A model generated the notes under the pieces. It was given only the letters and a program-made list of their open reading frames with translations, was not told the DNA's origin and did no database searches. From Oscillibacter sp. 1-3 (lineage in GTDB: Bacteria; Bacillota; Clostridia; Oscillospirales; Oscillospiraceae): a stretch of 64,000 bases of DNA. Positions within the stretch are counted from its first letter, which is position 1, and each line of letters starts with the position of its first letter. The position numbers and the translations under genes are program-made. Below, piece by piece: positions 53,115 to 62,198 of this stretch. The DNA is taken from NCBI RefSeq assembly GCF_000403435.2, contig NZ_KE159711.1, positions 105,193 through 169,192 of the forward strand, written 5' to 3'.

Positions 53115-53442
53115 ATTGCACCTGCGTCTCCAAAGAGGTCTGCAAAGATTTTTTGGGCAAATTTTAACAATTTATAGCCGTTTCTGCTCCATTTTATTTA
53201 CTCTCCGGCACTCTTTGAAAACAGTGTTTCCACGTGTTCCACGTCTGTCTGTGGCTGGTTATGTGGTCAAGAAAATTGTCTCACCGAAAGAGACCGTCCA
53301 CAAACACAACGAAGCACTGTGTAATTCGCTTGCTTTTCACCTCTGTATTTCTCCGTTTATCCCTATCGACTTTCGCCTCCTATTTCGGTATTGTGTTGCT
53401 TGCAAAAGCCCCACAAAACACTGAAAATTAGGAGGAAAATGT
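53115..53442. other. Non-coding gap with the third 20-base repeat
   Basis: No gene is visible. It holds the repeat at 53251 and the ribosome site of the next gene (AGGAGG at 53430). Confidence 0.4.
53251..53270 (+). repeat. 20-base dispersed repeat, copy 3
   Basis: GTGGCTGGTTATGTGGTCAA. It shares the preceding CTGTCT with copy 1 at 21421, and the following triplets also look coding-like (KKIVSPK), though the frame is not part of any gene here. Confidence 0.45.
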
Positions 53443-54222
53443 ATGACCAACATGAAAAAGCGCATTGCCGCCACACTGACAGCAGCTATCCTCACAACTG
53501 TCCTCACTGTCCCCGCCATGGCAACGGAAACGCCCGACAAATCCGTCCGGGTGAGCAGTTACAAGGGAAGTACCCTGGAGGTAGGAGACCGTAGCGGACT
53601 CATCATCAGTCCCAGCGGTGCAAACTACACTGTGACTTCCAGCAACCCAGACACGGTAGCGGTGGAACAGGTGCTGACCTTCTGGGTTGCCATTGCCAAA
53701 GCGGAGGGGATCGCAGAGATCACCGTCTCCAACAGCGCTGGAGAACGTGGGACCGTAATACTGACGGTTGGCTCCGCAGCCCCCGCTGCGCCGGAAGCCC
53801 CCGCCAGCGGGGACAGCGCCGGCCTGACAGACAACCTGGAGATACGGCAGGAGATGATCTGGCTCATCAACCAGACCCGAAAGGACAACGGAGTGTCGGA
53901 ACTGCCGGTCAGCGAGGCCCTAATGAATGCCGCCCAAGCCTGCTCCGACCGGCGCTACACATGGCATCACGCCCTGGAGGAAAGCCAAGCCGCTGTTGAC
54001 GCCGGTTACCCCTATGGCTTCGGTGACAACCTCACCGTGTTCACCGGCACAGCCGACGCAGCCCAACGCGCTGTCGACAACTGGATCAACTCTCCTGGCC
54101 ATTTCGAGACGATGATCGACTCCAGATGTGACTGCATCGGCGTGGGCATGACCCAGTACGACGGCATCACCTACTGCTATATGTTTGTCGGGATCCCCAA
54201 CAGCGTCAACTTCTATGCATAA
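53443..54222 (+). CDS. Secreted CAP (SCP/PR-1) domain protein
   Basis: 259 residues. A signal peptide (MKKRIAATLTAAIL region, cleavage near PAMA) is followed by a Big/Ig-like domain (~32-110), a Pro/Ala linker, and a CAP domain (~130-259). CAP motifs are MIWLINQTRKDNG, NLTVFTG in the helix-loop region, and NWINSPGHFETMID with the cavity His and Glu. GGAGG lies 7 bases before the ATG. Such proteins are exported and often cell-wall associated; function is unknown. It may be cargo of the mobile module. Confidence 0.85.
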   Translation: MTNMKKRIAATLTAAILTTVLTVPAMATETPDKSVRVSSYKGSTLEVGDRSGLIISPSGANYTVTSSNPDTVAVEQVLTFWVAIAKAEGIAEITVSNSAGERGTVILTVGSAAPAAPEAPASGDSAGLTDNLEIRQEMIWLINQTRKDNGVSELPVSEALMNAAQACSDRRYTWHHALEESQAAVDAGYPYGFGDNLTVFTGTADAAQRAVDNWINSPGHFETMIDSRCDCIGVGMTQYDGITYCYMFVGIPNSVNFYA

Positions 54223-54278
54223 GAGAATAGTACTCAAGGAGGGCCGTCCAGGAAGCTGGATGGCCTTCTCTCATGGTG

Positions 54279-54371
54279 GTAGAAAGCAGAGTACAGGCAG
54301 AAAAATACAACACCGGGGAGCAGATTTACTGCTCAGATATTGCGTACCAGTAAACAAGGAATTAAACCCCT
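54279..54371 (+). repeat. Direct repeat L of the Tn916/Tn1549-like remnant
   Basis: About 93 bases, largely identical to 61235-61329 (shared runs AGAAAGCAGAG, CAGGCAGAAAAATA and AGATTTACTGCTCAGATATT). One frame reads QAEKYNTGEQIYCSDIAYQ, so it is the tail of a decayed coding region. The surrounding 54223-54746 has no intact gene. Confidence 0.6.
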
Positions 54372-54520
54372 TTATCAGTCCCAAGGCTGTATGCACAAGC
54401 GGAACCGCCATTTGGTAGACAACAGCAGCGTGTGTGTCTGCTACCTCAACAAGGAGAACGGCGGGACGGCCTATACAGTGGACTATGCGGGAAAGAAAGG
54501 ACTGGAGATCATCAACCTTG

Positions 54521-54594
54521 TCAAATCCTGTTCCCCGTTTTCGGCGGCGAAATGGCAACGGCAAAAATGCAGACAGTCAAGGGGACAGAGTGGA
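54521..54594 (+). repeat. Inverted repeat L (74 bases)
   Basis: About 70 of 74 bases match the reverse complement of 60690-60763. It contains GTTTTCGGCGGCGAAATGGC. The pair brackets 54.6-60.7 kb. Confidence 0.7.
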
Positions 54595-54746
54595 GTCCTT
54601 GACCGTTCCGGGCTGGGCTTATCGCAAAAAAATGACAGAAAGCCATAGGCTGGAGTGGTACTGGCAGCGGCTCTCAACCATCAGAACCATATCCGTTTTG
54701 TCAGTAGCGGTGTCGGTGATGTCCTGCACAAAATAGCCGGAAACGG

Positions 54747-55157
54747 GTGGGGACGGTGTTGCCCCTGGGGCGCTGTGTCACACAGTCCGAATTGAGAAGA
54801 TTAAGCATTGAGGAAGAAATCCGCCAGCTTGAAAACAAGAAAAAGCGGCTCATCCAAGAGCAGAAAGAGCAAGAGCGCAAGGACAGGACAAACCGGCTCT
54901 GCAAGCGCATGGGGCTTTTTGAGAAGCTGCTGCCCGACACCATCCCGCTGACGGAGGAGCAGTTCAAGACCTTTTTGGAGCAGACCGTACTGACCGAACA
55001 CAGCCGCCGCATACTGGACGGATTGACCGCCCAGAACGCCGCCACAGCCCCCGCACAGGGCGCAGGAACGGCGGGGAGGGATAACACCCAGCCTGCCGCC
55101 AAAACCGCCCATCCAGCACAGGAGGGCGGCGCAGACGGGAGCGCGGTGCAAGGGTAA
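54747..55157 (+). CDS. DUF3847-like coiled-coil protein
   Basis: 136 residues from a GTG; the true start is unsure. A highly charged coiled coil (EEEIRQLENKKKRLIQEQKE) is followed by RTNRLCKRMGLFEKLLPD and a Glu/Gln/Ala-rich tail. This layout matches DUF3847 proteins of Tn916/Tn1549-like elements, where it lies near the relaxase. Function is unknown. Confidence 0.65.
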   Translation: MGTVLPLGRCVTQSELRRLSIEEEIRQLENKKKRLIQEQKEQERKDRTNRLCKRMGLFEKLLPDTIPLTEEQFKTFLEQTVLTEHSRRILDGLTAQNAATAPAQGAGTAGRDNTQPAAKTAHPAQEGGADGSAVQG

Positions 55158-55494
55158 CGGGCTTGCGGAGTGAGGCCGGGGGTATTATCCATCCCCGGCC
55201 CCGTTGGGCGTTATTGTGCCGCTGTTCTGCCGGTGGATGTTGCCTTAATGCGCCTTAAAAACAGAGATATATTCATCATAGGCTTCCTTTATTTTTCTTC
55301 GGCAAATACTTTTCCATAAGGAAATGCACTTGCCCCTATCTCGTAAGGTGTCCGGTTCCATATTGCCCCCAAATCCAATACAATCCTCGTCGTATTCAAT
55401 TAACCCTTTTTCTCCAGATATTGCAATTTCATTCGGACATTAGGTCAGTTTACAAGAGACTACACGCAGACCGTGAAACGGGCTGCTGACAACA

Positions 55495-55534
55495 AACGGC
55501 GCTATGCTCCCGGCAAGGGGCATAGCGCCGTTTT
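55495..55534. terminator. Intrinsic terminator
   Basis: AAACGGCGCTATGC pairs with GCATAGCGCCGTTTT across a 12-base loop. T or A runs lie on both sides. Confidence 0.65.
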
Positions 55535-55549
55535 GTTGTGGGGGTATCC

Positions 55550-55602
55550 AAAGGGGGCGTAGCCCCTTTTGGCACACGACTTTGCGTAGCAAAGTGTAGT
55601 GT
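55550..55602 (+). other. Candidate oriT of the Tn1549-like remnant
   Basis: Two adjacent perfect hairpins, AAAGGGG-GCGTAG-CCCCTTT (55550-55569) and ACTTTGC-GTA-GCAAAGT (55579-55595), the second flanked by CACAC/GTGTG. This pattern is recalled from transfer origins of Tn1549-type elements. The relaxase gene itself survives only as a fragment at 58242. Confidence 0.45.
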
Positions 55603-56147
55603 GTTATACGCTCTGTCGGCGTTGCCGTGAAAATGCCGTTGCCGCCGGGGAGGGCAAGGGTATTTGAAGCGGCAGGAGAACAGGCTGTGCTTGCGGGGCG
55701 GGAGGCCGCAGGCGCAGGGCTGGTTTCATCAGCAGACAGAGCGTATATGAAAGCCCCCGTTCCTCGTCCCCCGTTTGGACTTAGGGCCAACTTGGCCCGA
55801 TGTTGTGTATAGACACTCGGCAAAGATAGCAGAACGGACGGAAACCGTCAAGGCTGAAATGAACGGGCTTGCGCCCGGCCTTGACCGCCGCCGTCCGTCC
55901 CGCTGAATGGGTAGACAAGACGGACAATCCCATACTGTGCTTGTCCGCCATCAAAGCTATTTTGGAGTTGTCCGACCTCTCAGAATTGGAATGGGCGGGA
56001 AGCCATTTTAGGGCTTTCCCGCCTTGATTACCCATCAGCAAAGACGGGCGAGACTGTCAACGGCGGTGCATTTATGCGCAGTTCATCTTGTCGTTGACTG
56101 GCTCGGCTGGCTTTGCTATCTCCCAGACGAGGAATTGTTGAAAGATG

Positions 56148-56678
56148 TTATAATGAAATCCAATATCTTTGTATTATTCCACTTTTACTTAAACCTACTG
56201 TATCAGAAATTTCGTTCTCCAACATCCCACCATTTTTAATAATCGTTCTTTGTGAAGCTACATTTCCTTTATCGCAGGTTAATAAAACCTTACTTTCTCC
56301 GAAGTCGCGACAAATGGGCAAAACCAGTTTTAGCATTTCAGACGCGTACCCTTTTTGCCTTTCTGATGGACGAATACTATATCCAATATTGCCCCCATAA
56401 TTTTTAAGAAAATCCGATAATGGGTGACGAAAATCTATCATTCCGACAAGAAATTTGTCACTTCGTCTTACCGCTAAAAACACTTCTGATGGAACATATC
56501 CAGTTTTATACTTTTTTCTTAATCTTCCTTCAAAATCAATCCATTCATCAAATGAATAGACATCTTCAAGTCCTGCACAACCGTCAAAGCTATCCCCATT
56601 TTGTGACATTTCTTCTTTGTATGACATTACTTGTTCTGCATAAAGTTTACATGGCCTAACTAACATCAATCCACACAT
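56148..56678 (-). CDS. GNAT family N-acetyltransferase
   Basis: A 176-residue acetyltransferase with the acetyl-CoA loop region GYSIRPSERQKGYASEMLK and the late N-x-x-S (GNVASQRTIIKNGG) helix typical of RimJ-like GNATs. Base composition is clearly more A/T-rich than the neighbours, a sign of recent transfer. GAGG is placed before the ATG. Substrate is unknown. Confidence 0.85.
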   Translation of the reverse strand: MCGLMLVRPCKLYAEQVMSYKEEMSQNGDSFDGCAGLEDVYSFDEWIDFEGRLRKKYKTGYVPSEVFLAVRRSDKFLVGMIDFRHPLSDFLKNYGGNIGYSIRPSERQKGYASEMLKLVLPICRDFGESKVLLTCDKGNVASQRTIIKNGGMLENEISDTVGLSKSGIIQRYWISL

Positions 56679-56713
56679 TACTTTTTACCTCGCAATTTCT
56701 CGATTGTCGCTCG

Positions 56714-57517
56714 CTATTTCCGTTTTCCCCGTTGCGGCACATAGCTTTTCGTCAACTCGGATTTTTGTACAATCCGGGTCAGCCATTGTTTTTCTTCCTC
56801 CGTCAGCTTGGTGTAGCGCAGTTTTGTCTGCTTACAGAACACCATCAACAGGTGTTCCGCCCGACTGCCCTTGAAGCTCGCCACTTCCTCCAAATCCCGC
56901 TTGAGTTCGTCCACAATGGTATTCTCCGGGGCGCTGTCGCTCCTGCCCCTGTGGGCTTGCCGTATGTCCTCCATGATAGCGTCAATATCGTGATGTACCC
57001 GGCTGCTGAAATAGTCGCCCTCTCGTACATGGGCAGCTTGCAGCACACCAGCGGTCTTGTCATGCTCCCCCGGCTGATACTTCTCCACGATTTCAGCCCT
57101 CGCCACGTCTACCCATGCGTTCAAGTTCTGTATCTGTGTGGCGGCGATACCCTCCACATAAATCTGTATATCGGCCAGCAGCTTCACAAAATCCGGGTGC
57201 GCCGCCAGCTCACAAAGCAAGGCGGTGTCAATCCGTCCGCTTTTCAACAATTCAATCATATCGTCACTCAAACGCAGGTCTGCAAGATCGGCGTTTGGGT
57301 GATTTCTCGTTTCGTTCAGCCCTAACAGATAATCAGCGGTCACGCCGTAAAACTTCGCCAGCTTGATAAGGGCATAATGGCTGATGTCCTTGAAGTCGTC
57401 CGCTTCATAGCTGCCCAGCGCAGACTTGGAAAGCTGTGTCTGCTCCGCAAGCTGTTCCAGCGTCAGTCCACGTTCCACACGCAGGTCTTTCAGGCGTTCC
57501 TGTATAGTTAAAGCCAA
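56714..57517 (-). CDS. XRE family transcriptional regulator
   Basis: 267 residues. The N-terminal HTH_XRE (~4-65: LRVERGLTLEQLAEQTQLSKSALGSYE) is followed by a helical domain of unknown role. The type is common in Tn916/Tn1549-like elements, where it controls transfer genes. AAGGAGGG lies ahead of the ATG. Confidence 0.85.
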   Translation of the reverse strand: MALTIQERLKDLRVERGLTLEQLAEQTQLSKSALGSYEADDFKDISHYALIKLAKFYGVTADYLLGLNETRNHPNADLADLRLSDDMIELLKSGRIDTALLCELAAHPDFVKLLADIQIYVEGIAATQIQNLNAWVDVARAEIVEKYQPGEHDKTAGVLQAAHVREGDYFSSRVHHDIDAIMEDIRQAHRGRSDSAPENTIVDELKRDLEEVASFKGSRAEHLLMVFCKQTKLRYTKLTEEEKQWLTRIVQKSELTKSYVPQRGKRK

Positions 57518-57580
57518 GCTATCCCTCCTTGCTTTGCCTCCTCGATAAACTGGGAGTTATCGGGCTTAACCTTCCTGTCG

Positions 57581-58066
57581 CTATGAAGCCGACTTGCGTG
57601 CGGTAACTTCTGCACAGACCAGCCCAGCTATATACTCTGCTGTTTCATTTGTTAACAGGAAGAACATTCCGTCATTACGGCATTTTTTATGTGTATCGCC
57701 ATTCAAGGTATAAACAAAACCTTTCACACAGGTATCACTACAAGCATTAGGGTCAATAAGCCGCTTGCAATCACGAGAAGCAGTCATTTTCTTTTGCATA
57801 TCAGCAGGCAGAGAAGCGAGTGTATCCTCATACTTGCCAGCATTGTCACCGTAAATTCGTGCCAAAACACCTGACTTGCGAAACACCCAATTCATTATTG
57901 TTTTCTTTTCTAGTTGGTATGAAGCCGCATAACCGCTTTTTACCTCCTTTATTACGAGGTCACAACCCTGTTCAATAAGTTTGTTATTAAGTTCCTCAAC
58001 AAACGCTTGGTGTTCTGGCGCAACTGCCGATAGAAACTCTTTGAATAAAACCTTTTCTTTTGCCAT
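57581..58066 (-). CDS. Hypothetical protein, Cys-containing, 161 aa
   Basis: I do not recognise this protein. ATG 58066 follows GAGGG. The first ~80 residues are mixed (MAKEKVLFKEFLSAVAPE, then KSGYAASYQLEKKTIMNWVFRK). The rest has a Cys pattern (RDCKRL, PNACSDTCVKGF, KKCRNDG) that could bind a metal. It is A/T-rich relative to the host and lies between XRE and a relaxase fragment. Confidence 0.5.
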   Translation of the reverse strand: MAKEKVLFKEFLSAVAPEHQAFVEELNNKLIEQGCDLVIKEVKSGYAASYQLEKKTIMNWVFRKSGVLARIYGDNAGKYEDTLASLPADMQKKMTASRDCKRLIDPNACSDTCVKGFVYTLNGDTHKKCRNDGMFFLLTNETAEYIAGLVCAEVTARKSAS

Positions 58067-58241
58067 TATTTTTTCCCTCACAACTTCATATTTATCGTTC
58101 TGCTTTTTTTCCATTCTACCACAAATCCGAGAGCGTGGAAATAGTGTGTTTTCCAGCGGTATTTCCAACCTTTCGGATATACGGGACGGGCGGTCAAAAA
58201 AGTGTAGACTTGTGTTAGTTCATCGATGGACAAGCACATGC

Positions 58242-59120
58242 AAGGCCATTTCCACCGTAGACTGGAACGAGCAGACCAAGGCCGAGGAATGGCGGGCGGC
58301 GTGGGCGCAGCTTTGCAACCGGGCGTTGGAGCAGTACGGACACAACCAGCGCATCGACCACCGCAGCTATGAGCGGCAGGGTATCGACCAGATACCCACC
58401 GTCCATTTAGGCGTTGCCGCTTCCGCCATGGAGAAGCGCGGCATCCGCACCGAGCGCGGCGATCTGAACCGGGAAATCGAAGTGACAAATCAAAAACTCC
58501 GGCAACTGAAAGCCCGTATCGCCAAGCTGCAAAAGTGGCTGAAAGAGGAACAGGAGAACACCGAGCCGCCTACCCTTGCCGACTATATCCAGGGCATTTT
58601 GAGCCGCAGGGCGCGGGAGGGGAAATCGCAGGTTTCCCAATCCATCTACAACCTCAAGGACGCGGCGAAAATGCTGAATTTCCTACAAGCCAACAACATC
58701 ATGGATATGGCGGGGCTTGATGAAAAATTCAAGTCCATGATAGGGGAGCAGTTTGACATTCAGCATAAACTGAAACCCATTGACCGGCGGTTAGGCACTC
58801 TGAAAAAGCACATCGAGCAGGCCGAGATTTATTTCAAGTACAAGGGGAAAAAGCGTCTGACCGAGGCCGAGCAAATCCTGTTTACGGCGGCGCACGACTA
58901 TCTGAAAGGCGTGATGAACGGCAAGACCGCCCTGCCAGTAAAGGCATGGAAAGCGGAGTATGTCCAGCTGACCGCCGAGAGGGAAACGCTCAACCGGCGG
59001 TATCTTGCATTGAAAGGGGAAGTGAAAGAAGCCGAGCAAATCCGCAGGAGCGTTTACAACATCTTGCGGCAGGAACAGCGGGAGCAGCAGCCCCGCAGGG
59101 CGCAGGATATGGAGCGGTAA
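58242..59120 (+). pseudogene. MobQ (MobA/MobL) relaxase, C-terminal fragment
   Basis: From VDWNEQTKAEEWR onward the frame matches the C-terminal part of MobA/MobL relaxases of Tn916/Tn1549-like elements (RIDHRSYERQGIDQIPTVHLG). A long coiled coil (NREIEVTNQKLRQLKARIAK) follows. The N-terminal catalytic domain is absent; upstream bases are unrelated and antisense to the preceding gene. The fragment shows that the element can no longer start its own transfer. Confidence 0.8.
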
Positions 59121-59223
59121 CAGACAGGGCGGCGGGGCAGTCAACATCTACCCTGCCGCCCATCCAACGGTTTTTTATATGCCGTTTCCGTTGGCGGCTG
59201 AGAATATATCAGAATTTCACTAT

Positions 59224-60147
59224 TTATTTCTTCCGCTTTCCCTCATTAGAAAGATGTGGCTTACCCGCCTCTATTACGGTTGCCTCATCCAGGTTCTTCC
59301 CCAATAACTCCTGTATCTGGAACTCAGGCACCAGCTTTTTAGTCTTTGAGTAACTTTGTGAGGCATCAAAGGGGCGAAAAATAAAACCTGCTCCTAATTC
59401 TGCTCGGAGTTGTGGATCTATGCTCTCCTCAAAGTAGTTCACCACTTTTTGGCGCAACACTGGCGAGATGTCCTCATATACGGTTTCTGTCAGCTGGAGA
59501 ACTATGGAATTACCCAGTTCCTCGGTTTTCCAACAGGGCGCATTTAATATCGTATCGCGCCCTAACATTTTGATATAGGGTGGGCCAAAATAGGTGCGCC
59601 ACTTTAATGCGGGACAACGAATATCAAGTCGGTCCGGAATAAATGCACTGTTTGTATTTGTGCAGGGGATAGAACTGGTGTAGTCATAAACTTCGGCATG
59701 GACAGGGGAAAATAGACGAACCAAATCGTTGCAAAAATCAACAAACTGAGCCATGTTTTGTGCGTCCTTTTTTAAGAACAGTTTGGAAATATTTACGGAA
59801 ATCATATTAAACAGAACAGAATTTGCCCAGTTGCTCCATCCTATATAATATCCGATTTTTCCAGGAGCCCTTCCTTTCATCATGAGTTGCGCATTGCAGG
59901 GACGGCTCTCCAGTTCCTCTTGAGAAAGGTCTGCGCCTTCGAACCAAGACAGAATTATTTCATCCTCTTTTTTATCATTGAATATCTGCTTCATAGGCTC
60001 ATAATTACCGTACTTAAAGGGCCGGTAATTGGGGCCATAGGCATCAACCAGTCGAAAAAAATCCTGTGCAGCCTTCCTGTTATGAAAGGGTTTTGTTGTT
60101 CGAAGGCAAAAATCAATTTCTTGTCTTGCCGGAGTAATTAACGCCAT
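59224..60147 (-). CDS. Hypothetical protein, 307 aa
   Basis: Not recognised with certainty. It is soluble, without membrane segments. Aromatic and acidic residues dominate (ILSWFEGADLSQEELES, IGYYIGWSNWANS, KWRTYFGPPYIKMLG). The fold hints recall immunity-type proteins of contact toxins, but this is a guess. It is A/T-richer than the host. The next gene upstream lies on the same strand after 35 bases. Confidence 0.5.
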   Translation of the reverse strand: MALITPARQEIDFCLRTTKPFHNRKAAQDFFRLVDAYGPNYRPFKYGNYEPMKQIFNDKKEDEIILSWFEGADLSQEELESRPCNAQLMMKGRAPGKIGYYIGWSNWANSVLFNMISVNISKLFLKKDAQNMAQFVDFCNDLVRLFSPVHAEVYDYTSSIPCTNTNSAFIPDRLDIRCPALKWRTYFGPPYIKMLGRDTILNAPCWKTEELGNSIVLQLTETVYEDISPVLRQKVVNYFEESIDPQLRAELGAGFIFRPFDASQSYSKTKKLVPEFQIQELLGKNLDEATVIEAGKPHLSNEGKRKK

Positions 60148-60182
60148 CAGGGCACCCCCACAATTTTTATATTCACGTTGCT

Positions 60183-60509
60183 TTATATTTTCTGGATACC
60201 CATTTGTACCAGCCAGCCTTGCAGTTTTTTCACGGGAAAGCCGGTGACGGTAAATTTTTCTTCAGATTTGCTATGTATCGTTACTTTGGTAGCAAATAAA
60301 TGTTTCCCAACTGTAAAGCCTCTGATTTCCGAAAGTTTAAGCTCAAATTCCATGTGGCTTGTCCAAGAAATACGAAAGCAAACTCTCTTGTTGGTAACAA
60401 AGATTGTACCACGCCACACGTTACATGAACTTCCCAGCACAGGCTCCCAATAGGCCATCATGCCCTGCCCAATCAATGCCTCGCCCGGTTCAAGTTGTAT
60501 GTCTGCCAT
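60183..60509 (-). CDS. GRAM/bacterial PH-like domain protein
   Basis: 108 residues. A single beta-rich domain with the GRAM pattern: RGTIFVTNKRVCFRI, then LKLSEIRGFTVGK, then KFTVTGFPVKKL. ATG 60509 follows GGGGGAG. It probably binds a lipid or protein partner. Encoded with the 307-residue protein in one unit. Confidence 0.65.
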   Translation of the reverse strand: MADIQLEPGEALIGQGMMAYWEPVLGSSCNVWRGTIFVTNKRVCFRISWTSHMEFELKLSEIRGFTVGKHLFATKVTIHSKSEEKFTVTGFPVKKLQGWLVQMGIQKI

Positions 60510-60689
60510 AGTTGCTCCCCCACGCTCCAAATTGTATTGCAAAGCCATATAGCACAGCCTCGCCGTTTCGTCTGAATCTTTATCTTAAGTATAGCACATC
60601 TCCCCGCCGCAGACAATCCCCGTTCTACGTCCGTTCCGACTATCCAGACAGTCAAGGGACGAGTAGTATTTTTTGCTTTGCAAAAAATC

Positions 60690-60763
60690 TCCACTCTAAC
60701 CCCTTGACCGTCTGAATTTTTGCCGTTGCCATTTCGCCGCCGAAAACGGGGAACAGGATTTGA
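60690..60763 (-). repeat. Inverted repeat R (74 bases)
   Basis: The reverse complement matches 54521-54594 at about 70 of 74 bases. Confidence 0.7.
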
Positions 60764-61234
60764 CAATCCTGCCCCCCGCTTTCGTCAGATCCATTTTAAC
60801 GGCAAAACCGTCTGCACTGTTGCGGCGGCTGACGGTAGGTTTTGCGGTGGCTCTGCCCCCGCGCCCCCGGCCTCTCCCAAAGAACAGGATAAGGGCAAAT
60901 GCGTAACCGGGGAGCGTGGACATTTAGACCTGCGGCCCAGCCCCCAAACCTGCATGATTAGGGGCTTTCTGGGGCGCTCCAAGCCCCGGCGCGGGGTGGG
61001 TAAGGGTTTTATACTACCCACCCCCGAAAACGGCTTTTAACCGTCCACGGGGCTTTTCCCGCCTGATTTTTCCCATCCCTTGAAAAGTTCCTCTTGACAA
61101 AAAGCCTAAAGGACTGTTCAGGGAACTACCGGCCCGGCATGAGCTTTGCCGCCAAGCGGGATTACCAACGTGCTTCTAACATAGCCGGAGGATGATATTA
61201 GCCCTATGGCTTTGACGACAACCTCCTCGTGACG

Positions 61235-61329
61235 GCAGAAAGCAGAGCACAGGCAGAAAAATATAACGCCGAAGGCCACAGATTTACTGCTCAGATATTG
61301 CGTAACCGAAAACAAAGAATGAAACCCTT
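61235..61329 (+). repeat. Direct repeat R of the remnant
   Basis: It matches 54279-54371 in the same orientation, with indels that shift the coding frame. Confidence 0.6.
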
Positions 61330-61361
61330 TCCGTTGACCCGCGCAAGATTCAGGCCGACTC

Positions 61362-61391
61362 TTGGCAAAACAATATAGGATGTGGTAAAAT
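61362..61391 (+). promoter_or_regulatory. Sigma-A promoter of the DUF2200 gene
   Basis: TTGGCA, an 18-base spacer and TAAAAT end 29 bases before the start codon. Confidence 0.6.
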
Positions 61392-61420
61392 AGTATATCA
61401 TTATCTGGAGCGCATGCATT

Positions 61421-61771
61421 ATGAATAACGACAAAGTGTTTCAAATGAATTTCGGGAAAGTTTACGGGCTTCTGCTGGACAAGGCCACCAGGAAGGGCAG
61501 GACGAAGGCCGAGGTGGATGAAGTCATCTGCTGGCTGACGGGGTACAGCCCGGAGCAGTTGGAGTCGTTCCGCTCCTCCGGCCTCTGCTACGGGGACTTT
61601 TTCCGCAAGGCACCCCAGCCCAATCCGAACCGGGTGCTGATCAAGGGCGTGGTCTGCGGCGTCCGGGTGGAGGAGGTAGAGGACCCGCTCATGCGGGAGA
61701 TTCGCTACCTGGATAAGCTGATCGACGAGTTGGCGAAGGGAAAGACGATGGAGAAGATTCTGCGGAAATAG
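61421..61771 (+). CDS. DUF2200 domain protein
   Basis: 116 residues, small soluble protein. DUF2200 blocks are visible: [17 protein letters not shown] near the start, [13 protein letters not shown], then the [18 protein letters not shown] end. Function is unknown. It is followed 12 bases later by the DUF1801 gene, so the two form an operon. Confidence 0.85.
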   Translation: MNNDKVFQMNFGKVYGLLLDKATRKGRTKAEVDEVICWLTGYSPEQLESFRSSGLCYGDFFRKAPQPNPNRVLIKGVVCGVRVEEVEDPLMREIRYLDKLIDELAKGKTMEKILRK

Positions 61772-61783
61772 GAGGAAGCAGCC

Positions 61784-62185
61784 ATGTGGGTATGTCCCAA
61801 GTGCGGGCGATCATTCAAAAATGTGGACCAGAGCCACTACTGCGGGAAACCTCCGGCGACGATTGAGGAGTATATCGCCGCCCAGCCGGAAGAGGCGCAG
61901 GACTATCTGCGGCAGATCAACGCCGCCATCAAGGCCAGCATCCCGGAGACCAAGGAGAAAATCTCCTGGAGTATGCCCACCTACTGGAAGGGCCGCAACC
62001 TGATCCAGTTTGCGGCCTCCAAGCGGCACGTCGGCCTGTACCCCGGCCCGGAGGCCGTGGAGGCGTTTGCCGCCCAGCTGACGGAGTACAAGACCAGCAA
62101 GGGCACGATCCAACTCCTTTACAGCAAGCCGCTCCCGCTGGAGCTGATTGGGGAGATTGCGAAGTGGTGCGAGGAAAACAACTGA
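61784..62185 (+). CDS. DUF1801/YdhG-like protein with N-terminal zinc ribbon
   Basis: 133 residues. A CPKCGRSF and SHYCG pair (zinc site) leads into a YdhG-like domain (IPETKEKISWSMPTYWKGRN, HVGLYPGPEAVEAF, GTIQLLYSKPLPLELI). Some relatives are called iron chaperones, but the function here is unproven. GGAGG precedes the ATG. Confidence 0.8.
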   Translation: MWVCPKCGRSFKNVDQSHYCGKPPATIEEYIAAQPEEAQDYLRQINAAIKASIPETKEKISWSMPTYWKGRNLIQFAASKRHVGLYPGPEAVEAFAAQLTEYKTSKGTIQLLYSKPLPLELIGEIAKWCEENN

Positions 62186-62198
62186 GGAGAGCTTAAAC

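Larger units (their letters stand above)
55158..56147. other. Gene-free remnant containing oriT-like DNA
   Basis: No intact gene over 990 bases. It contains a terminator (55495) and an oriT-like hairpin set (55550). The rest matches no open frame with a ribosome site; it looks like the leader region of a conjugative-element relaxase gene that has lost its coding part. Confidence 0.4.
60510..61420. other. Gene-free remnant at the right border of the element
   Basis: No intact gene. It contains inverted repeat R (60690), direct repeat R (61235) and the promoter of the next gene. Short frames here are fragments of decayed element genes. Confidence 0.45.

Noticed and set aside
21574..53270. One 32-kb mobile element between the tRNA fragment and the third 20-base repeat
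   Set aside because: The interval is full of core sulfur and nitrogen genes with host-like composition; separate old insertions explain the data better.
55440..55823. A 127-residue minus-strand frame over the oriT-like region
   Set aside because: It spans a terminator and oriT hairpins, and has no ribosome site.
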